From Oceanobacillus senegalensis (GTDB lineage Bacteria; Bacillota; Bacilli; Bacillales; Amphibacillaceae): a stretch of 35,894 bases of DNA. Positions 15,648 through 24,465 of this stretch are shown here, in pieces. Below the pieces are notes generated by a model, which was given only the letters and a program-made list of their open reading frames with translations, searched no databases and was not told the DNA's origin. How positions within the stretch are numbered: position 1 is the first letter of the stretch; the number at the start of each line of letters is the position of its first letter. Where the stretch lies: assembly GCF_900176885.1 (NCBI RefSeq), contig NZ_LT839648.1:2091830-2127723 (forward strand), in the 5' to 3' direction. Both the position numbers and the translations under genes were made by a program.

Positions 15648-16193
15648 TTACAGCTCAATCCCCTTAACAGCGGGAATCCCTTCATCATAGTAATGTTTTT
15701 CAACATCAACAACTGAAACTAAATCAGCTGCTTCTTTTATTACTTGTTTCGCATCCCTTCCTGTAATAACAAGATGAACATGTTCTGGTTTATTTTCAAT
15801 CATATCCACTACTTCATGTAACGGTAATACATCATCAATAGGAAAACGATCAATCGCTAAAGCATTGTTTAATTCATCTAAAATCACCATATCATATTCT
15901 CCACTCATAACTGTTTCGCGAGCAATCGGCCAGGCTTTTTTTAATGCTTCTCGGTGCTCTTCTGGTGTTTTCAACCATGTAAAACCGGTTCCTAATTGAA
16001 TCATATCAACACCAAGCTTTTCTAATGAAGATTTTTCACCATAAGAGCGTTCAGGTGATTTTATAAACTGAAGCATTTTCACCTTAAATCCTCTTCCAAC
16101 AGCACGCACTGCTAACCCAACCGCAGCAGTAGTTTTTCCCTTTCCATTTCCAGTATAAACCAATGTTAATCCATTTCTATTATTCTTTCCCAT
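15648..16193 (-). CDS. cobO: Cob(I)yrinic acid a,c-diamide adenosyltransferase (BtuR/CobO type)
   Basis: A 181-residue cytoplasmic ATP:corrinoid adenosyltransferase that makes the Co-adenosyl bond of coenzyme B12. The N-terminal P-loop GNGKGKTTAAVGLAVRA and the conserved QFIKS, VILDELNNALA and HLVITGRDA segments identify the CobA/BtuR/CobO class rather than PduO or EutT types. It is the last gene of the riboswitch-led module, 107 nt after cbiA. Start ATG has AGGAGGTAAA upstream. Confidence 0.93.
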   Translation of the reverse strand: MGKNNRNGLTLVYTGNGKGKTTAAVGLAVRAVGRGFKVKMLQFIKSPERSYGEKSSLEKLGVDMIQLGTGFTWLKTPEEHREALKKAWPIARETVMSGEYDMVILDELNNALAIDRFPIDDVLPLHEVVDMIENKPEHVHLVITGRDAKQVIKEAADLVSVVDVEKHYYDEGIPAVKGIEL

Positions 16194-16300
16194 AAACCAT
16201 TTACCTCCTATTTATTTTCTTAGTGGAACAAAACTTTGTAGTAACCGCTAATGTTTCTTGAGCAATTACGACAATTTTATGTATGATGAGGAAAGTTTTT

Positions 16301-17686
16301 TCAGAAATCATTCCCCGCTTTCTTAACCTCTATACATTTTTCAATCCAATTCCCTACCATTGTTGGACATGACGCAAAATGAATATGTGTATATCCAGCC
16401 ACTACATTGTGGATTAAGTATCCTTCCTTTTGCTTACCTCTTATCCCTTTTGTCTCATATGCGTACGGAATATTTTCTTTATTTGTTTGGAAGGTGGAAT
16501 AATGAAATACATGCCCCCTTGCCACAAGACCTTTAAGAAAAAAATTACCATCTTCTCCACTAATCTCTCGATAGCCTAATGCTACTAATTGAGATTCCAT
16601 CTTTATTTCCAAAGGTATTATTCCTATCATTTCATGTTTTAAGTTATCCGTTGTTTCAATGGATTCAGTTAAATACATGAATCCACCACATTCCGCAATA
16701 GTTGGTAATCCATTTTCAATAGCCCTTTTCAAAGATTCCTTTGTTATGTGGTTTACAGCAAGTTTCTGTGCAAACTCTTCCGGAAATCCACCACCTAAAT
16801 AAATTCCATCTACATCATCCGGTATAACCTCATTTTCCAACGGGGAAAAATAACTTATTTCCACACCATTGGTCTCTAATAATTCTATGTTTTCTGGATA
16901 ATAGAAATGAAAGGCCGCATCTTTTGCCACCGCAATCTTCACCGTTGTTTCTTTCCTTTTGTCAAATAGAGATGGTCCATTTATGCCCTCTAAGGGCTCT
17001 GCTACTGACAATTCAAGAAGTTTGTCCATATCAATCGTTTCCAATACGAAATCTCCTAATCTATCAAAAAGGGAATCAAGCTCTCCTCTTTCAATAGAAG
17101 GAACGAGCCCAAGATGTCTCTCTGGAATTTCCACGTCCTGCTCCCGCTTCAAATAGCCTATTACTGGGATACCACATTCTTTCTCTATTGCTATCTTTAC
17201 TAATTGAAAATGACCTTCACTTCCTACTTTATTGGCGATGACACCTACAATATTCGCTCCATCCGATAGTGATTGAAACCCTTTAACAATTGCAGCAGCA
17301 CTGCGGGCCATGGCAGAACAATTCACCACAAGTAGTACTGGACTTTTTGTTAACATGCTAATTTCTGCTGTAGAACCTTCATCCGTTTCAGGACGTTTTC
17401 CATCGAAATAGCCCATTACACCTTCAATGATGGAAACATCCGCCCCCATACTTCCATGTTTAAACACATCTAGCAAACTATCATCTGATAACATCCAACT
17501 GTCTAAATTACGAGAAACTCGGCCCGTTACAGCCGTATGGTAAGTTGGATCAATATAATCAGGACCGCATTTAAACCCCTGTACATTAAGTCCACGTTTT
17601 TTTAGTGCAGACATGATTCCAAGTGTTAGAGTTGTTTTACCGACACCACTACCAGTACCTGCAATCACCAGCCGTCTATCTGTCAA
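16301..17686 (-). CDS. cbiA: Cobyrinic acid a,c-diamide synthase
   Basis: A roughly 461-residue ATP- and glutamine-dependent amidase acting on the a and c side chains of cobyrinic acid. The N-terminal dethiobiotin-synthetase-like domain has GTGSGVGKTTLTLGI, then FKCGPDYIDPTYH. The C-terminal class I glutaminase domain has GIYLGGGFPEEFA, nucleophile Cys in AECGGFMYL and late His in HIHF. TTG at 17686 has GGGGGGG about 7 nt upstream; the in-frame ATG at 17701 overlaps this RBS and is less likely. It lies 20 nt after the btuD-cbiZ stop, so it is in the same operon. No other corrin-ring genes are nearby. Confidence 0.9.
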   Translation of the reverse strand: MTDRRLVIAGTGSGVGKTTLTLGIMSALKKRGLNVQGFKCGPDYIDPTYHTAVTGRVSRNLDSWMLSDDSLLDVFKHGSMGADVSIIEGVMGYFDGKRPETDEGSTAEISMLTKSPVLLVVNCSAMARSAAAIVKGFQSLSDGANIVGVIANKVGSEGHFQLVKIAIEKECGIPVIGYLKREQDVEIPERHLGLVPSIERGELDSLFDRLGDFVLETIDMDKLLELSVAEPLEGINGPSLFDKRKETTVKIAVAKDAAFHFYYPENIELLETNGVEISYFSPLENEVIPDDVDGIYLGGGFPEEFAQKLAVNHITKESLKRAIENGLPTIAECGGFMYLTESIETTDNLKHEMIGIIPLEIKMESQLVALGYREISGEDGNFFLKGLVARGHVFHYSTFQTNKENIPYAYETKGIRGKQKEGYLIHNVVAGYTHIHFASCPTMVGNWIEKCIEVKKAGNDF

Positions 17687-17706
17687 AACGTTCCCCCCCA
17701 TAATTG

Positions 17707-19179
17707 TTATTTATACTGGTTCCTTTTTAAATATTTTTTTACTGCTTTCTTTGTTGCATCATATACTAATTGTCCAATTGCTTTTCCCACTGTTGTTCCC
17801 GATCCAGCATATAATGTTATATCTCCTTGCTGTGTAAGAGCCAAAAGTAAGGCATCTGTTGAAGTACCTGTTGCAATTGTATTAGATTCTGGATCTCTAA
17901 TGTCAAGATCCTGCAATGCTTTTACTTTTGCCTCCGTCGCAGACATGTATCCATTTACAAGTGCCCCATCTGTAAAACGAGCATCGATAAACACCATCGT
18001 ATTAATCGTACCAATTTGACTATTTTGATTTGCCTTATACTTAGACGAAATATCAACCGCATTGCCAACACCAGCTGTTACGATGACCATCATTTTCACA
18101 CCTTCAACTTCCTTCGTCTCCATGACCATATCTTCCAGGCTCGCAGCGGTCATCATTCCAACTGCCTGATGATGTGGAATATGGTAAGTATCCATCATCT
18201 CCCGCAAATCCTTTTTAGGCGTGGAGCTATTATAATGCTTTTCGACATGAAAATTACAAAAATGCCTTAACCACTGAATTCCCTCTCCAATAACCCCGTT
18301 GGATATGGTTTTCAATGCCTGATTAAATTTCACATGAATAAACGTACTATTTTTTTCTACTTTAAAAGAGTTACCAAAATCCATATGATGATCACTTGTT
18401 ATATGTCGTGGTGTCATAAGAATCTGTGGTTTTGACACATCAGGATGTGATTGTGTTTTCACTTCAACTTCATAGACTTTTCTTAATAGTTCCTCATTCC
18501 GTAATGAGTCTACATTCCCTACACCTACTAATTTTCCTTTTTCCAATATGGCAATACGATCTGCATAAAGGGAAGCTACATTTAAATCATGTAATATGGC
18601 AAAAACGGTTAACCCCATTTTTCTTTGCTGTTCCTTTAATAAATCAAGCATTTCAAATGTATGCTTAATATCTAAATGATTGGTAGGTTCATCTAACAGT
18701 AGGATTTCCGGTTCCTGCGCCAAAGCTTTTGCCAGTAAAACACGCTGTTTTTCCCCTCCACTTATCAATCGGAACTGGGTATGTCGATACTGACTTACCA
18801 TCATCCTATCCATAACATCCTCTATAATTCTCCAATCTGTTTTTGACAATTGTTTGAGAATTCCTTTTTGATGTGGATAGCGTCCAAGACTAATAATTTC
18901 CTCAACCGTATAATCAAAAGCTACTTGGATTTCCTGTGTGAGAACGGACACTCTTCTTGCTTTTTCAAGTTTTGATAGCTTCGTAATCTGAGTCCCTGCT
19001 AGGGAAATATCTCCTTTTTGAATTGGCAACTGTCCTGTAATTAATTTAAATAATGTTGTCTTACCACTTCCATTTGGTCCAAGTAGTACAAAAAACTCAC
19101 CCTTGTCTACTTTCAGATTAAGGTTATCAATAATGGGGGTGTTTTTATATCCACCTACTACATTTTCAATGTTAATCAT
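17707..19179 (-). CDS. BtuD-CbiZ fusion: cobalamin ABC ATPase plus adenosylcobinamide amidohydrolase
   Basis: A 490-residue fusion. Residues 1-240 are an iron/B12-type ABC ATPase: Walker A GPNGSGKTT (34-42), signature SGGEKQR (140-146), LLLDEPTNHLD (160-170) and switch His197. Residues about 270-480 are CbiZ: NGVIGEG, TAGVGNAVD (368-376) and the ATGTSTDA motif (436-443). CbiZ cleaves the aminopropanol side of (adenosyl)cobinamide or pseudo-B12 type corrinoids to cobyric acid, so salvage is tied to import. Such fusions are known in some Bacillaceae such as B. halodurans relatives. ATG lies 4 nt after the btuC stop, so translation is probably coupled. Confidence 0.9.
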   Translation of the reverse strand: MINIENVVGGYKNTPIIDNLNLKVDKGEFFVLLGPNGSGKTTLFKLITGQLPIQKGDISLAGTQITKLSKLEKARRVSVLTQEIQVAFDYTVEEIISLGRYPHQKGILKQLSKTDWRIIEDVMDRMMVSQYRHTQFRLISGGEKQRVLLAKALAQEPEILLLDEPTNHLDIKHTFEMLDLLKEQQRKMGLTVFAILHDLNVASLYADRIAILEKGKLVGVGNVDSLRNEELLRKVYEVEVKTQSHPDVSKPQILMTPRHITSDHHMDFGNSFKVEKNSTFIHVKFNQALKTISNGVIGEGIQWLRHFCNFHVEKHYNSSTPKKDLREMMDTYHIPHHQAVGMMTAASLEDMVMETKEVEGVKMMVIVTAGVGNAVDISSKYKANQNSQIGTINTMVFIDARFTDGALVNGYMSATEAKVKALQDLDIRDPESNTIATGTSTDALLLALTQQGDITLYAGSGTTVGKAIGQLVYDATKKAVKKYLKRNQYK

Positions 19180-19183
19180 TAAC

Positions 19184-20248
19184 CTACCCCCTTTGAGTAA
19201 TTCTTTCTCTTATCAGTAATAGAGCAAATATTGGCGCACCAATAATACCTGTAACAACACCTATTGGAAGTTCACTCGGAGCAATAATCGTTCTGGAAAA
19301 CAAATCCGCAACAATGAGGAAAGCCCCTCCAACAAGCATGGACAGTGGAAGAACATGTCGATGATTCGGGCCTGTTACTAAACGAACCAAATGAGGAATC
19401 ACAAGTCCAACAAAACCAATTGTTCCTGAAACCGCAACAGCTGCTCCAGTTAATAATGAGGCACCAAATAATAGTAATAATTTTCCTCGTTTAACATTAA
19501 CTCCAATATGGTCTGCTGCCTCTTCCCCTAATGCCAATGCATTTAATTCACGGTAGTGTGTAAAGAGAATCAACATTCCGATTAGCAAGAAAGGAGAAAT
19601 TAACTGGACATGACTCCACCCTCTCATTCCTACACTTCCGTATAACCAATAAATAATTTGCGTCATGGAGTCCTTATCTCCTAAAGAGATAATTAACGAT
19701 GTAAGTGCGCCGATAAACGCACTTATAATAATCCCTGCTAAAATAAATGTCTCAATAGCAAAACCTCTATTGCTTAATCGAACCAAACCGAATACAACAA
19801 GTAATGTAATCAAACCACTCCCAATAGCAACAATTGGAAGGGTAAAGCTTCCTAATCCCACAATGGATACTTGAAAAAATATAACGAACACCGCTCCCAA
19901 AGCTGCACCAGATGAAACACCAATGGTATATGGATCAGCTAACGGATTACGCAAAATCCCTTGAAAAGCAGCACCTGCTAATGCTAGGGATGCACCCACA
20001 CAAAGAGCAAGTAAAACCCTTGGTAGGCGAATATTCCATATGATTAACTCTAGATTTTTGGGAACTTCCTCCATCCATCCAAGATGAAACGCATTTTCCA
20101 TTACAATATGTAAAATAGTCGGGACGGGAATATCAACACTGCTCTCTAATAATCCAAGGAGAGCTGCACCAAGTACGAGCCCTCCACAAATTAGATATAA
20201 CCATGTACTTTTATTCGCTAAATACTTCCGGATAAATGAGTTTCGCAA
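19184..20248 (-). CDS. btuC: Cobalamin/corrinoid ABC transporter permease
   Basis: A FecCD/BtuC-family integral membrane protein with about ten membrane helices. Family segments include PRVLLALCVGASLALAGAAF, QGILRNPLADPYTIGVSSGA (the LADPxxLG-type motif), GTIGFVGLVIPHLVR and the ending LLIRE. The reading frame opens at TTG 20266, but that codon has no RBS; TTG 20248 is preceded by GGGGTGGAG, so I prefer it. Either start lies inside the end of btuF (overlap 38-56 nt), which suggests translational coupling. It works with BtuF and the BtuD half of the next gene. Confidence 0.9.
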   Translation of the reverse strand: MRNSFIRKYLANKSTWLYLICGGLVLGAALLGLLESSVDIPVPTILHIVMENAFHLGWMEEVPKNLELIIWNIRLPRVLLALCVGASLALAGAAFQGILRNPLADPYTIGVSSGAALGAVFVIFFQVSIVGLGSFTLPIVAIGSGLITLLVVFGLVRLSNRGFAIETFILAGIIISAFIGALTSLIISLGDKDSMTQIIYWLYGSVGMRGWSHVQLISPFLLIGMLILFTHYRELNALALGEEAADHIGVNVKRGKLLLLFGASLLTGAAVAVSGTIGFVGLVIPHLVRLVTGPNHRHVLPLSMLVGGAFLIVADLFSRTIIAPSELPIGVVTGIIGAPIFALLLIRERITQRG

Positions 20249-21218
20249 GTGTCTCCACCCCTTCAATTAAACGGGGACCTGGTCTTGTAACGGTATCATT
20301 ATCAACGTCAAACACTTGTCCATTTTTCACAGCTGGAACTTCTGCCCATCCTTCACGTGAGGTCACTTCATTTTCCGGGTCGTCCATATAAAATCCATAG
20401 GTCGTAATAATAACGTCTGGTTCTAAGTTAACAATTTCCTCTTCTGTAAATTTCACCCATCCCTCTTCTTTTTCTGCAACATTAATAGCCTGAATGGATT
20501 CTAGCATTTCATGCATAAATGTGTTTTTACCTGTTGTAAAGATATCTAGAGCTGGTGAAACCTCTACCCATACACGCTTCTTATCCGTTATTTCTTCTTT
20601 TGCTTTTTCTTTAATAGCTTCATGGCGCTCTTTCATATCTGTAATAATTTCTTCAGCTTCTGCTTGTCTTCCGGTTGCAGTGGCAATCATCTTCATTCCT
20701 TCATAAGCATCACTAAAGGATGTTGCGCTTCCAGTAACAACCACTTCAATCCCCGCTTCTTCATATTGTTTTAATATATTAGCGTGATTATTATAATGAT
20801 AATCTGTTACAAAAGCGACATCCGGTAAAAGCGTGAGTATAAGCTCAACATTCATATCTTGGGCTCCAACACTCTGGATTTCAAGAGCTTCCTCCGGATA
20901 ATTATCATAATCGGAGCGACCAATAATTTTATCACCTACTCCTAATGCAAATAAAGTTTCGGTTGTACTAGCTTGAATGGAAACAATCGTTTCTGGTTCT
21001 TCTTCAATCGTTACCTCTCGACCAACAGCATCCGTAAAAGTAACTGGAAATAATTCTCCATTCCCTTTTTCTAATTCCTGATTATCTTTATCACTTTCTT
21101 CTGTTTCCTCAGGAGTTGACTGTTCCTGTTCTTGTGCACCACAACCAGTTATTATCATGATACCTAAGAAAAGAACAAGACCTAGCAGTCCCCACTTTTT
21201 AAGAATGTGGCTACTCAT
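20211..21218 (-). CDS. btuF: Cobalamin/corrinoid-binding lipoprotein
   Basis: A 335-residue periplasmic-binding-type lipoprotein. The signal peptide ends in lipobox ITGC (Cys about 26), followed by a charged linker rich in E/Q. The mature part is a type III solute-binding fold: VTIEEEPETIVSIQASTTET, DKIIGRSDYDNYPEEA, and a long linking helix around AEEIITDMKERHEAIKEKA. Family could also be a siderophore binder, but the cobalamin riboswitch and CbiZ neighbours decide the corrinoid assignment. GGGGGA lies upstream of ATG. It is the first gene of the operon. Confidence 0.88.
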   Translation of the reverse strand: MSSHILKKWGLLGLVLFLGIMIITGCGAQEQEQSTPEETEESDKDNQELEKGNGELFPVTFTDAVGREVTIEEEPETIVSIQASTTETLFALGVGDKIIGRSDYDNYPEEALEIQSVGAQDMNVELILTLLPDVAFVTDYHYNNHANILKQYEEAGIEVVVTGSATSFSDAYEGMKMIATATGRQAEAEEIITDMKERHEAIKEKAKEEITDKKRVWVEVSPALDIFTTGKNTFMHEMLESIQAINVAEKEEGWVKFTEEEIVNLEPDVIITTYGFYMDDPENEVTSREGWAEVPAVKNGQVFDVDNDTVTRPGPRLIEGVETLAKLIYPEVFSE

Positions 21219-21249
21219 TTCTGTTCCCCCAATTATGTAATTTTAGCAA

Positions 21250-21277
21250 TAAAAAAACGCCCTTCCCTTGGGGAAAA
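21250..21277 (-). terminator. Expression-platform terminator of the cobalamin leader
   Basis: On the minus strand ACGCTTTTCCC pairs with GGGAAGGGCGT (two G-U pairs), loop CAA, followed by TTTTTTT. It sits between the riboswitch and the btuF start, as expected for B12-dependent transcription attenuation. Confidence 0.85.
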
Positions 21278-21399
21278 GCGTAAATGTATAAGGTACATTA
21301 GGAATCACATTTTAATGAGAGTTAATGTATGTATAAAACTCTCGAATGGATAAATAAGATGTACTTTAAACATTCCTTTCCTCGAGGAAGCTTAAAAAC

Positions 21400-21579
21400 C
21401 AAATAGGCAGGTCTCCTGACTTACGAATCTATGGTTGGTTAACCCTTCCCATGTAAAAATACACAGTGGATATGTTAACTTCCCTCATCGCTTACAGTGG
21501 CGGGACCGTGTTGGATTTTCACCAACTTCCCTTTTCATCCTAAATGAATCGAACTAGAATCATTTAAGAAACCTATTTG
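21400..21579 (-). promoter_or_regulatory. Cobalamin riboswitch
   Basis: Minus-strand landmarks in the right order: P1 strand CAAATAGG (21572-21579), GGTGAAAATCC, CACGGTCCCGCCACTGTAA, AAGTCAGGAGACCTGCC, then the closing P1 strand CCTATTTG (21400-21407). GCCACTG is the B12 box. It controls btuF-btuC-btuD/cbiZ-cbiA-cobO through the terminator at 21250-21277; cobalamin would turn the operon off. A second hairpin (arms GAGAGTT/AACTCTC) lies between aptamer and terminator. Confidence 0.95.
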
Positions 21580-21606
21580 TCCGGCTATTTTATTATGCTA
21601 ATAATA

Positions 21607-21635
21607 ATTATAATACAATTTTTAATCGTTGTGTA
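21607..21635 (-). promoter_or_regulatory. Probable promoter of the cobalamin leader
   Basis: On the minus strand -10 TATAAT (21607-21612), 17 nt spacer and a -35-like TACACA (21630-21635). The -10 is perfect and correctly placed about 25 nt before the aptamer. The next 150 nt up to the lipoprotein gene contain no other recognisable feature. Confidence 0.55.
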
Positions 21636-21788
21636 GACACTTTTGTCAAAATTTGTTAAATACTTTTTAAGTTCGTCGAAACTCAAAAAAGCTCACAATT
21701 TTCCCAATTTGGGGCAGTCAATCCTAGCAATAAAGGGCCTTGAATTTTTTACTAGACTAAGATTATCCCCTCAAGGTTAATAAAGATA

Positions 21789-22571
21789 TTAGTTCATAAC
21801 CTCAATCGGATATTCTTTATGCTCATGTAATCCCTCATCATTTTCAACATGAATGGTTATCGTGTACGTACCGGCTTCCTTAAAGGAATGCTGGCTATAG
21901 TATTCACCTAAATCCGATTCTTCCGTATCCACCCAAGCCACATTATCAGACTGCTCGTCATGAACGATTTCATATCGGACATTTGCATTAGTGAGGGGCT
22001 CCCCATTTATTTCCAAGTGTACTGTTAAATCAAGAGGTTCATCTACTTTAGTATTATCCGGTTCAATAAATTGAATTGCTACCCCATCATGATGTTCACC
22101 ATGCTCGTGATCAGCTACTGGTTCACCACTTTCTTCTTTATGTCCATCTTCTTCGCCTGTTTGTTCAACATCACCAACTGCAATCGCTTTTTTAGGCATA
22201 GTATGTAAATCCCTTGCAGTTGTATGTGCATATATTTCATATACACCATTACTTTCAAATGTAATGCTAGCCGTGTATAGCCCATCCCCTTGATTTTCTG
22301 ATTCAACCTTAACACTATTTTCTTCATCACCTTGTTTCCAGTACTCGAACACCACCTCATCGGCATCGTCTACCTTTTCATCACCATAGGTAACGATTGC
22401 TTTTAACTCGACAGTATCTCCTACATCTGCTTTTTCAGGTAATGGAAATTCAACTTCTAACGGTTTTACTTCAACCGATTCTTGCTCTGAACCATTATCA
22501 GTCCCATTGCCACAAGCTACCAAAAACATGAGGGCAAGTACAACTATGGTGAAGCCAAATATTTTTCTCAT
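21789..22571 (-). CDS. Lipoprotein with two YtkA-like domains and a His-rich linker
   Basis: A 260-residue lipoprotein with lipobox LVAC (Cys about 20). Two similar Ig-like beta domains follow (about 33-135 and 165-258). Each ends in the same plan: GLYTASITFESNGVYEIYAH / GEYYSQHSFKEAGTYTITIH, then a short His-containing turn. Between them is an acidic linker with HEHGEHHDG. The fold matches the YtkA/FixH-like family, often found near cytochrome oxidase or copper genes, so an extracellular metal (copper) role is possible but not shown. It lies upstream of the cobalamin riboswitch with its own RBS and is unlikely to be in that operon. Confidence 0.7.
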   Translation of the reverse strand: MRKIFGFTIVVLALMFLVACGNGTDNGSEQESVEVKPLEVEFPLPEKADVGDTVELKAIVTYGDEKVDDADEVVFEYWKQGDEENSVKVESENQGDGLYTASITFESNGVYEIYAHTTARDLHTMPKKAIAVGDVEQTGEEDGHKEESGEPVADHEHGEHHDGVAIQFIEPDNTKVDEPLDLTVHLEINGEPLTNANVRYEIVHDEQSDNVAWVDTEESDLGEYYSQHSFKEAGTYTITIHVENDEGLHEHKEYPIEVMN

Positions 22572-22799
22572 CTAGTTTCCACTCCAATCTTTTGATAAAG
22601 CTGTTTTTAACTGACTGTTGTTTGGATAATAAAATAAAGTCAAAAAGGAATAAAAGTATATAAGAATTGCCTTTAATTAGTAAATAAACCCTATCGTCCA
22701 TACTATATCAATATTCTATACTTAACAACAGCTGAAATGTGAGCAATATGTGAAATATTAACAAGGTTAGTTGCATTTTTCTAAAGTTCTTTAACAAAC

Positions 22800-22834
22800 A
22801 AAAAACCTTCCTCTTCAATTTAGAAAAGGAAGGT
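22800..22834 (-). terminator. Terminator of the YpzI-like gene
   Basis: On the minus strand ACCTTCCTTTTC pairs with GAAGAGGAAGGT, followed by TTTTTTG. It begins about 10 nt after the stop codon. Confidence 0.8.
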
Positions 22835-22844
22835 AATCTACTAC

Positions 22845-22985
22845 CTATTTATGTCCATCGTTTAGTCTTCTTGCTTCTTCTGGACTAGACATTTTGGACG
22901 TTCCCTTATATCGCAAGCCCACGTCACGATCCGATTCTACACGTCCACTTTGTTTTAACTTTTTTTCTTGACGGTCTTTGCCCAT
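22845..22985 (-). CDS. YpzI-like small protein, 46 aa
   Basis: Minus-strand frame with GGGAGG 8 nt before ATG and its own terminator. The product starts MGKDRQEKKLKQSGRVESDR and ends SSPEEARRLNDGHK. This highly charged pattern is, from memory, that of the YpzI family of small Bacillus proteins, which have no assigned function. The alternative is an uncharacterised sporulation-associated small protein. Strong signals on both sides make it a real gene although short. Confidence 0.75.
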   Translation of the reverse strand: MGKDRQEKKLKQSGRVESDRDVGLRYKGTSKMSSPEEARRLNDGHK

Positions 22986-23062
22986 ATAATACACCTCCCA
23001 CCATTAACATGGATGACACCTTTCCATTTATTCAGCTGTATTAAAATAAAGAACAGGAGTTT

Positions 23063-23482
23063 TTACTCTAATCCAGGTTGTCTATCTTTCCTCTCACTCA
23101 AAATATCCTGAATAATTTCTATGTGAAAAGCTGCCCATGCCTTTTCTCGAAAATGTAGATATACACTAATTATTAGCACCAATAAATAGAGAGCTGAAAA
23201 TAGGATCCAATACATGTTCCATTTAAAAAGAAATTTTTCCAAATGACTAGAGAATAAAAATAGTAACCAAGGAATAGAAGAAACATATATAGGAATCATT
23301 CCCGATCCATTTTTTTCTTTAATCATTCGATAGTACACTAATTTTAATACGTCACTTTCCAATGTTTCATAATAGCTTTTAATTTCTGCTATCTCATGTA
23401 AATACTTTGAGTTTTTTAAATCTGAGTTTTTCTTTCTTAGATGAAGATAAATTTTATGGGCATCTCCACGAAAAGCTGGCAT
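23063..23482 (-). CDS. Hypothetical membrane protein with two transmembrane segments
   Basis: A 139-residue protein. A charged N-terminal part (about 1-62) is followed by two hydrophobic stretches, MIPIYVSSIPWLLFLF (about 62-78) and YWILFSALYLLVLIISVYLH (about 91-110), then a charged tail (EIIQDILSERKDRQPG). I recognise no family. AAAGGGTGT before ATG serves as RBS. Its neighbours are the YpzI-like gene and a divergent DUF3298 gene. Confidence 0.6.
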   Translation of the reverse strand: MPAFRGDAHKIYLHLRKKNSDLKNSKYLHEIAEIKSYYETLESDVLKLVYYRMIKEKNGSGMIPIYVSSIPWLLFLFSSHLEKFLFKWNMYWILFSALYLLVLIISVYLHFREKAWAAFHIEIIQDILSERKDRQPGLE

Positions 23483-23674
23483 AAATCAACACCCTTTGTT
23501 AAGCATCCATACCACTGATTACAAAGTACTGTAAAAACTTCTTGAAAGGTTGCTCCCTATTATATTGCTTCGTATAAATATACTTATACGGACCGAATAG
23601 GAAATGTAACATATTAATCACTAGGCACGCTCACTAAAAAAAAAGAATACGATATGTTAAAAAGGATGATAAAA

Positions 23675-24295
23675 ATGCCTATCGCATTACCTGTTACCAT
23701 CTATTCTTATACGGTTACCGATGGTCCAAATAAAAAAATTATATATCCCCAAATCATTTATATGCAGAATGAAATATTCAAGCGGGAAATAAATCAGGCA
23801 ATCGTTGAAAAAAACCAAGAATTAATTGATCAGCAAATTGATCAAATACCATCAAATGTTGAGGAAATGATTGGGACTTATGACATCAAAAATAATCAAC
23901 GCCAGGTGTTAAGCTTTGCCTTTTCAAATTACACGTACTACCACCAAGCTGCTCATGGACTTACCATCATCAAATCGTTAACATTCGACCTCGAAAAGGA
24001 AAATACATGTGAGTTAAAGGACTTATTCAAGACTGATAGTGATTATATCCAAAAACTATCATCACTGATTGAGAAACAAATAAAACAACGAGATATTCCA
24101 CTTATAAATGATTTCACTGGCATCACACCTAATCAGGATTTTTACATTGCAGATAAAACAATTGTTATCTATTTTCAGCTTTATGAACTAACACCATATG
24201 TGTTCGGATTCCCAATGTTTCCAATTTCCCTTTATGATATACAGGATATAATTAATGAAGATGGTCCATTAGGTAGGTTAATGACGAATAATTGA
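23675..24295 (+). CDS. DUF3298/DUF4163-type protein
   Basis: About 206 residues from ATG 23675, which has AAGGATGAT 8 nt upstream; an earlier in-frame ATG at 23654 has no good RBS. The plan is that of the DUF4163+DUF3298 unit found in B. subtilis RsiV and PdaC: an N-terminal strand region YPQIIYMQN plus helix, a middle SFAFSNYTYYHQAAHGLTII block, LTFDLEKENTCELKDLF, and a C-terminal TIVIYFQLYELTPYVFGFP strand pair. There is no signal peptide or membrane anchor in the frame, unlike the extracellular relatives, so this is a lone domain that may stay in the cytosol. Function unknown. Confidence 0.7.
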   Translation: MPIALPVTIYSYTVTDGPNKKIIYPQIIYMQNEIFKREINQAIVEKNQELIDQQIDQIPSNVEEMIGTYDIKNNQRQVLSFAFSNYTYYHQAAHGLTIIKSLTFDLEKENTCELKDLFKTDSDYIQKLSSLIEKQIKQRDIPLINDFTGITPNQDFYIADKTIVIYFQLYELTPYVFGFPMFPISLYDIQDIINEDGPLGRLMTNN

Positions 24296-24349
24296 AACTA
24301 CCTGAGACAAAAGTATTTTTGAATGCAAAATCCGAACATAATTAGTACG

Positions 24350-24389
24350 AAAAACCGCTCCGGAAATATATTTCGCTTTCCGAAGCGGT
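24350..24389 (-). terminator. Terminator of spo0M
   Basis: On the minus strand ACCGCTTCGGAAAG pairs with TTTCCGGAGCGGT around an AT-rich loop, followed by TTTTT. It lies about 80 nt beyond the spo0M stop. Confidence 0.75.
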
Positions 24390-24465
24390 GGTAACACACT
24401 GATAATCTGTACAAGTTATTGCGCATCTAGCGGCAAGAAATTCAAAAACAGCCATAACAAATAAT

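Noticed and set aside
20494-20706. Plus-strand frame inside btuF, and similar frames inside btuC, cbiA and others.
   Set aside because: Shadows of strongly supported minus-strand genes without RBS.
22115-22366. Frames opposite or inside the YtkA lipoprotein gene.
   Set aside because: Out-of-frame shadow on the same strand, no RBS.
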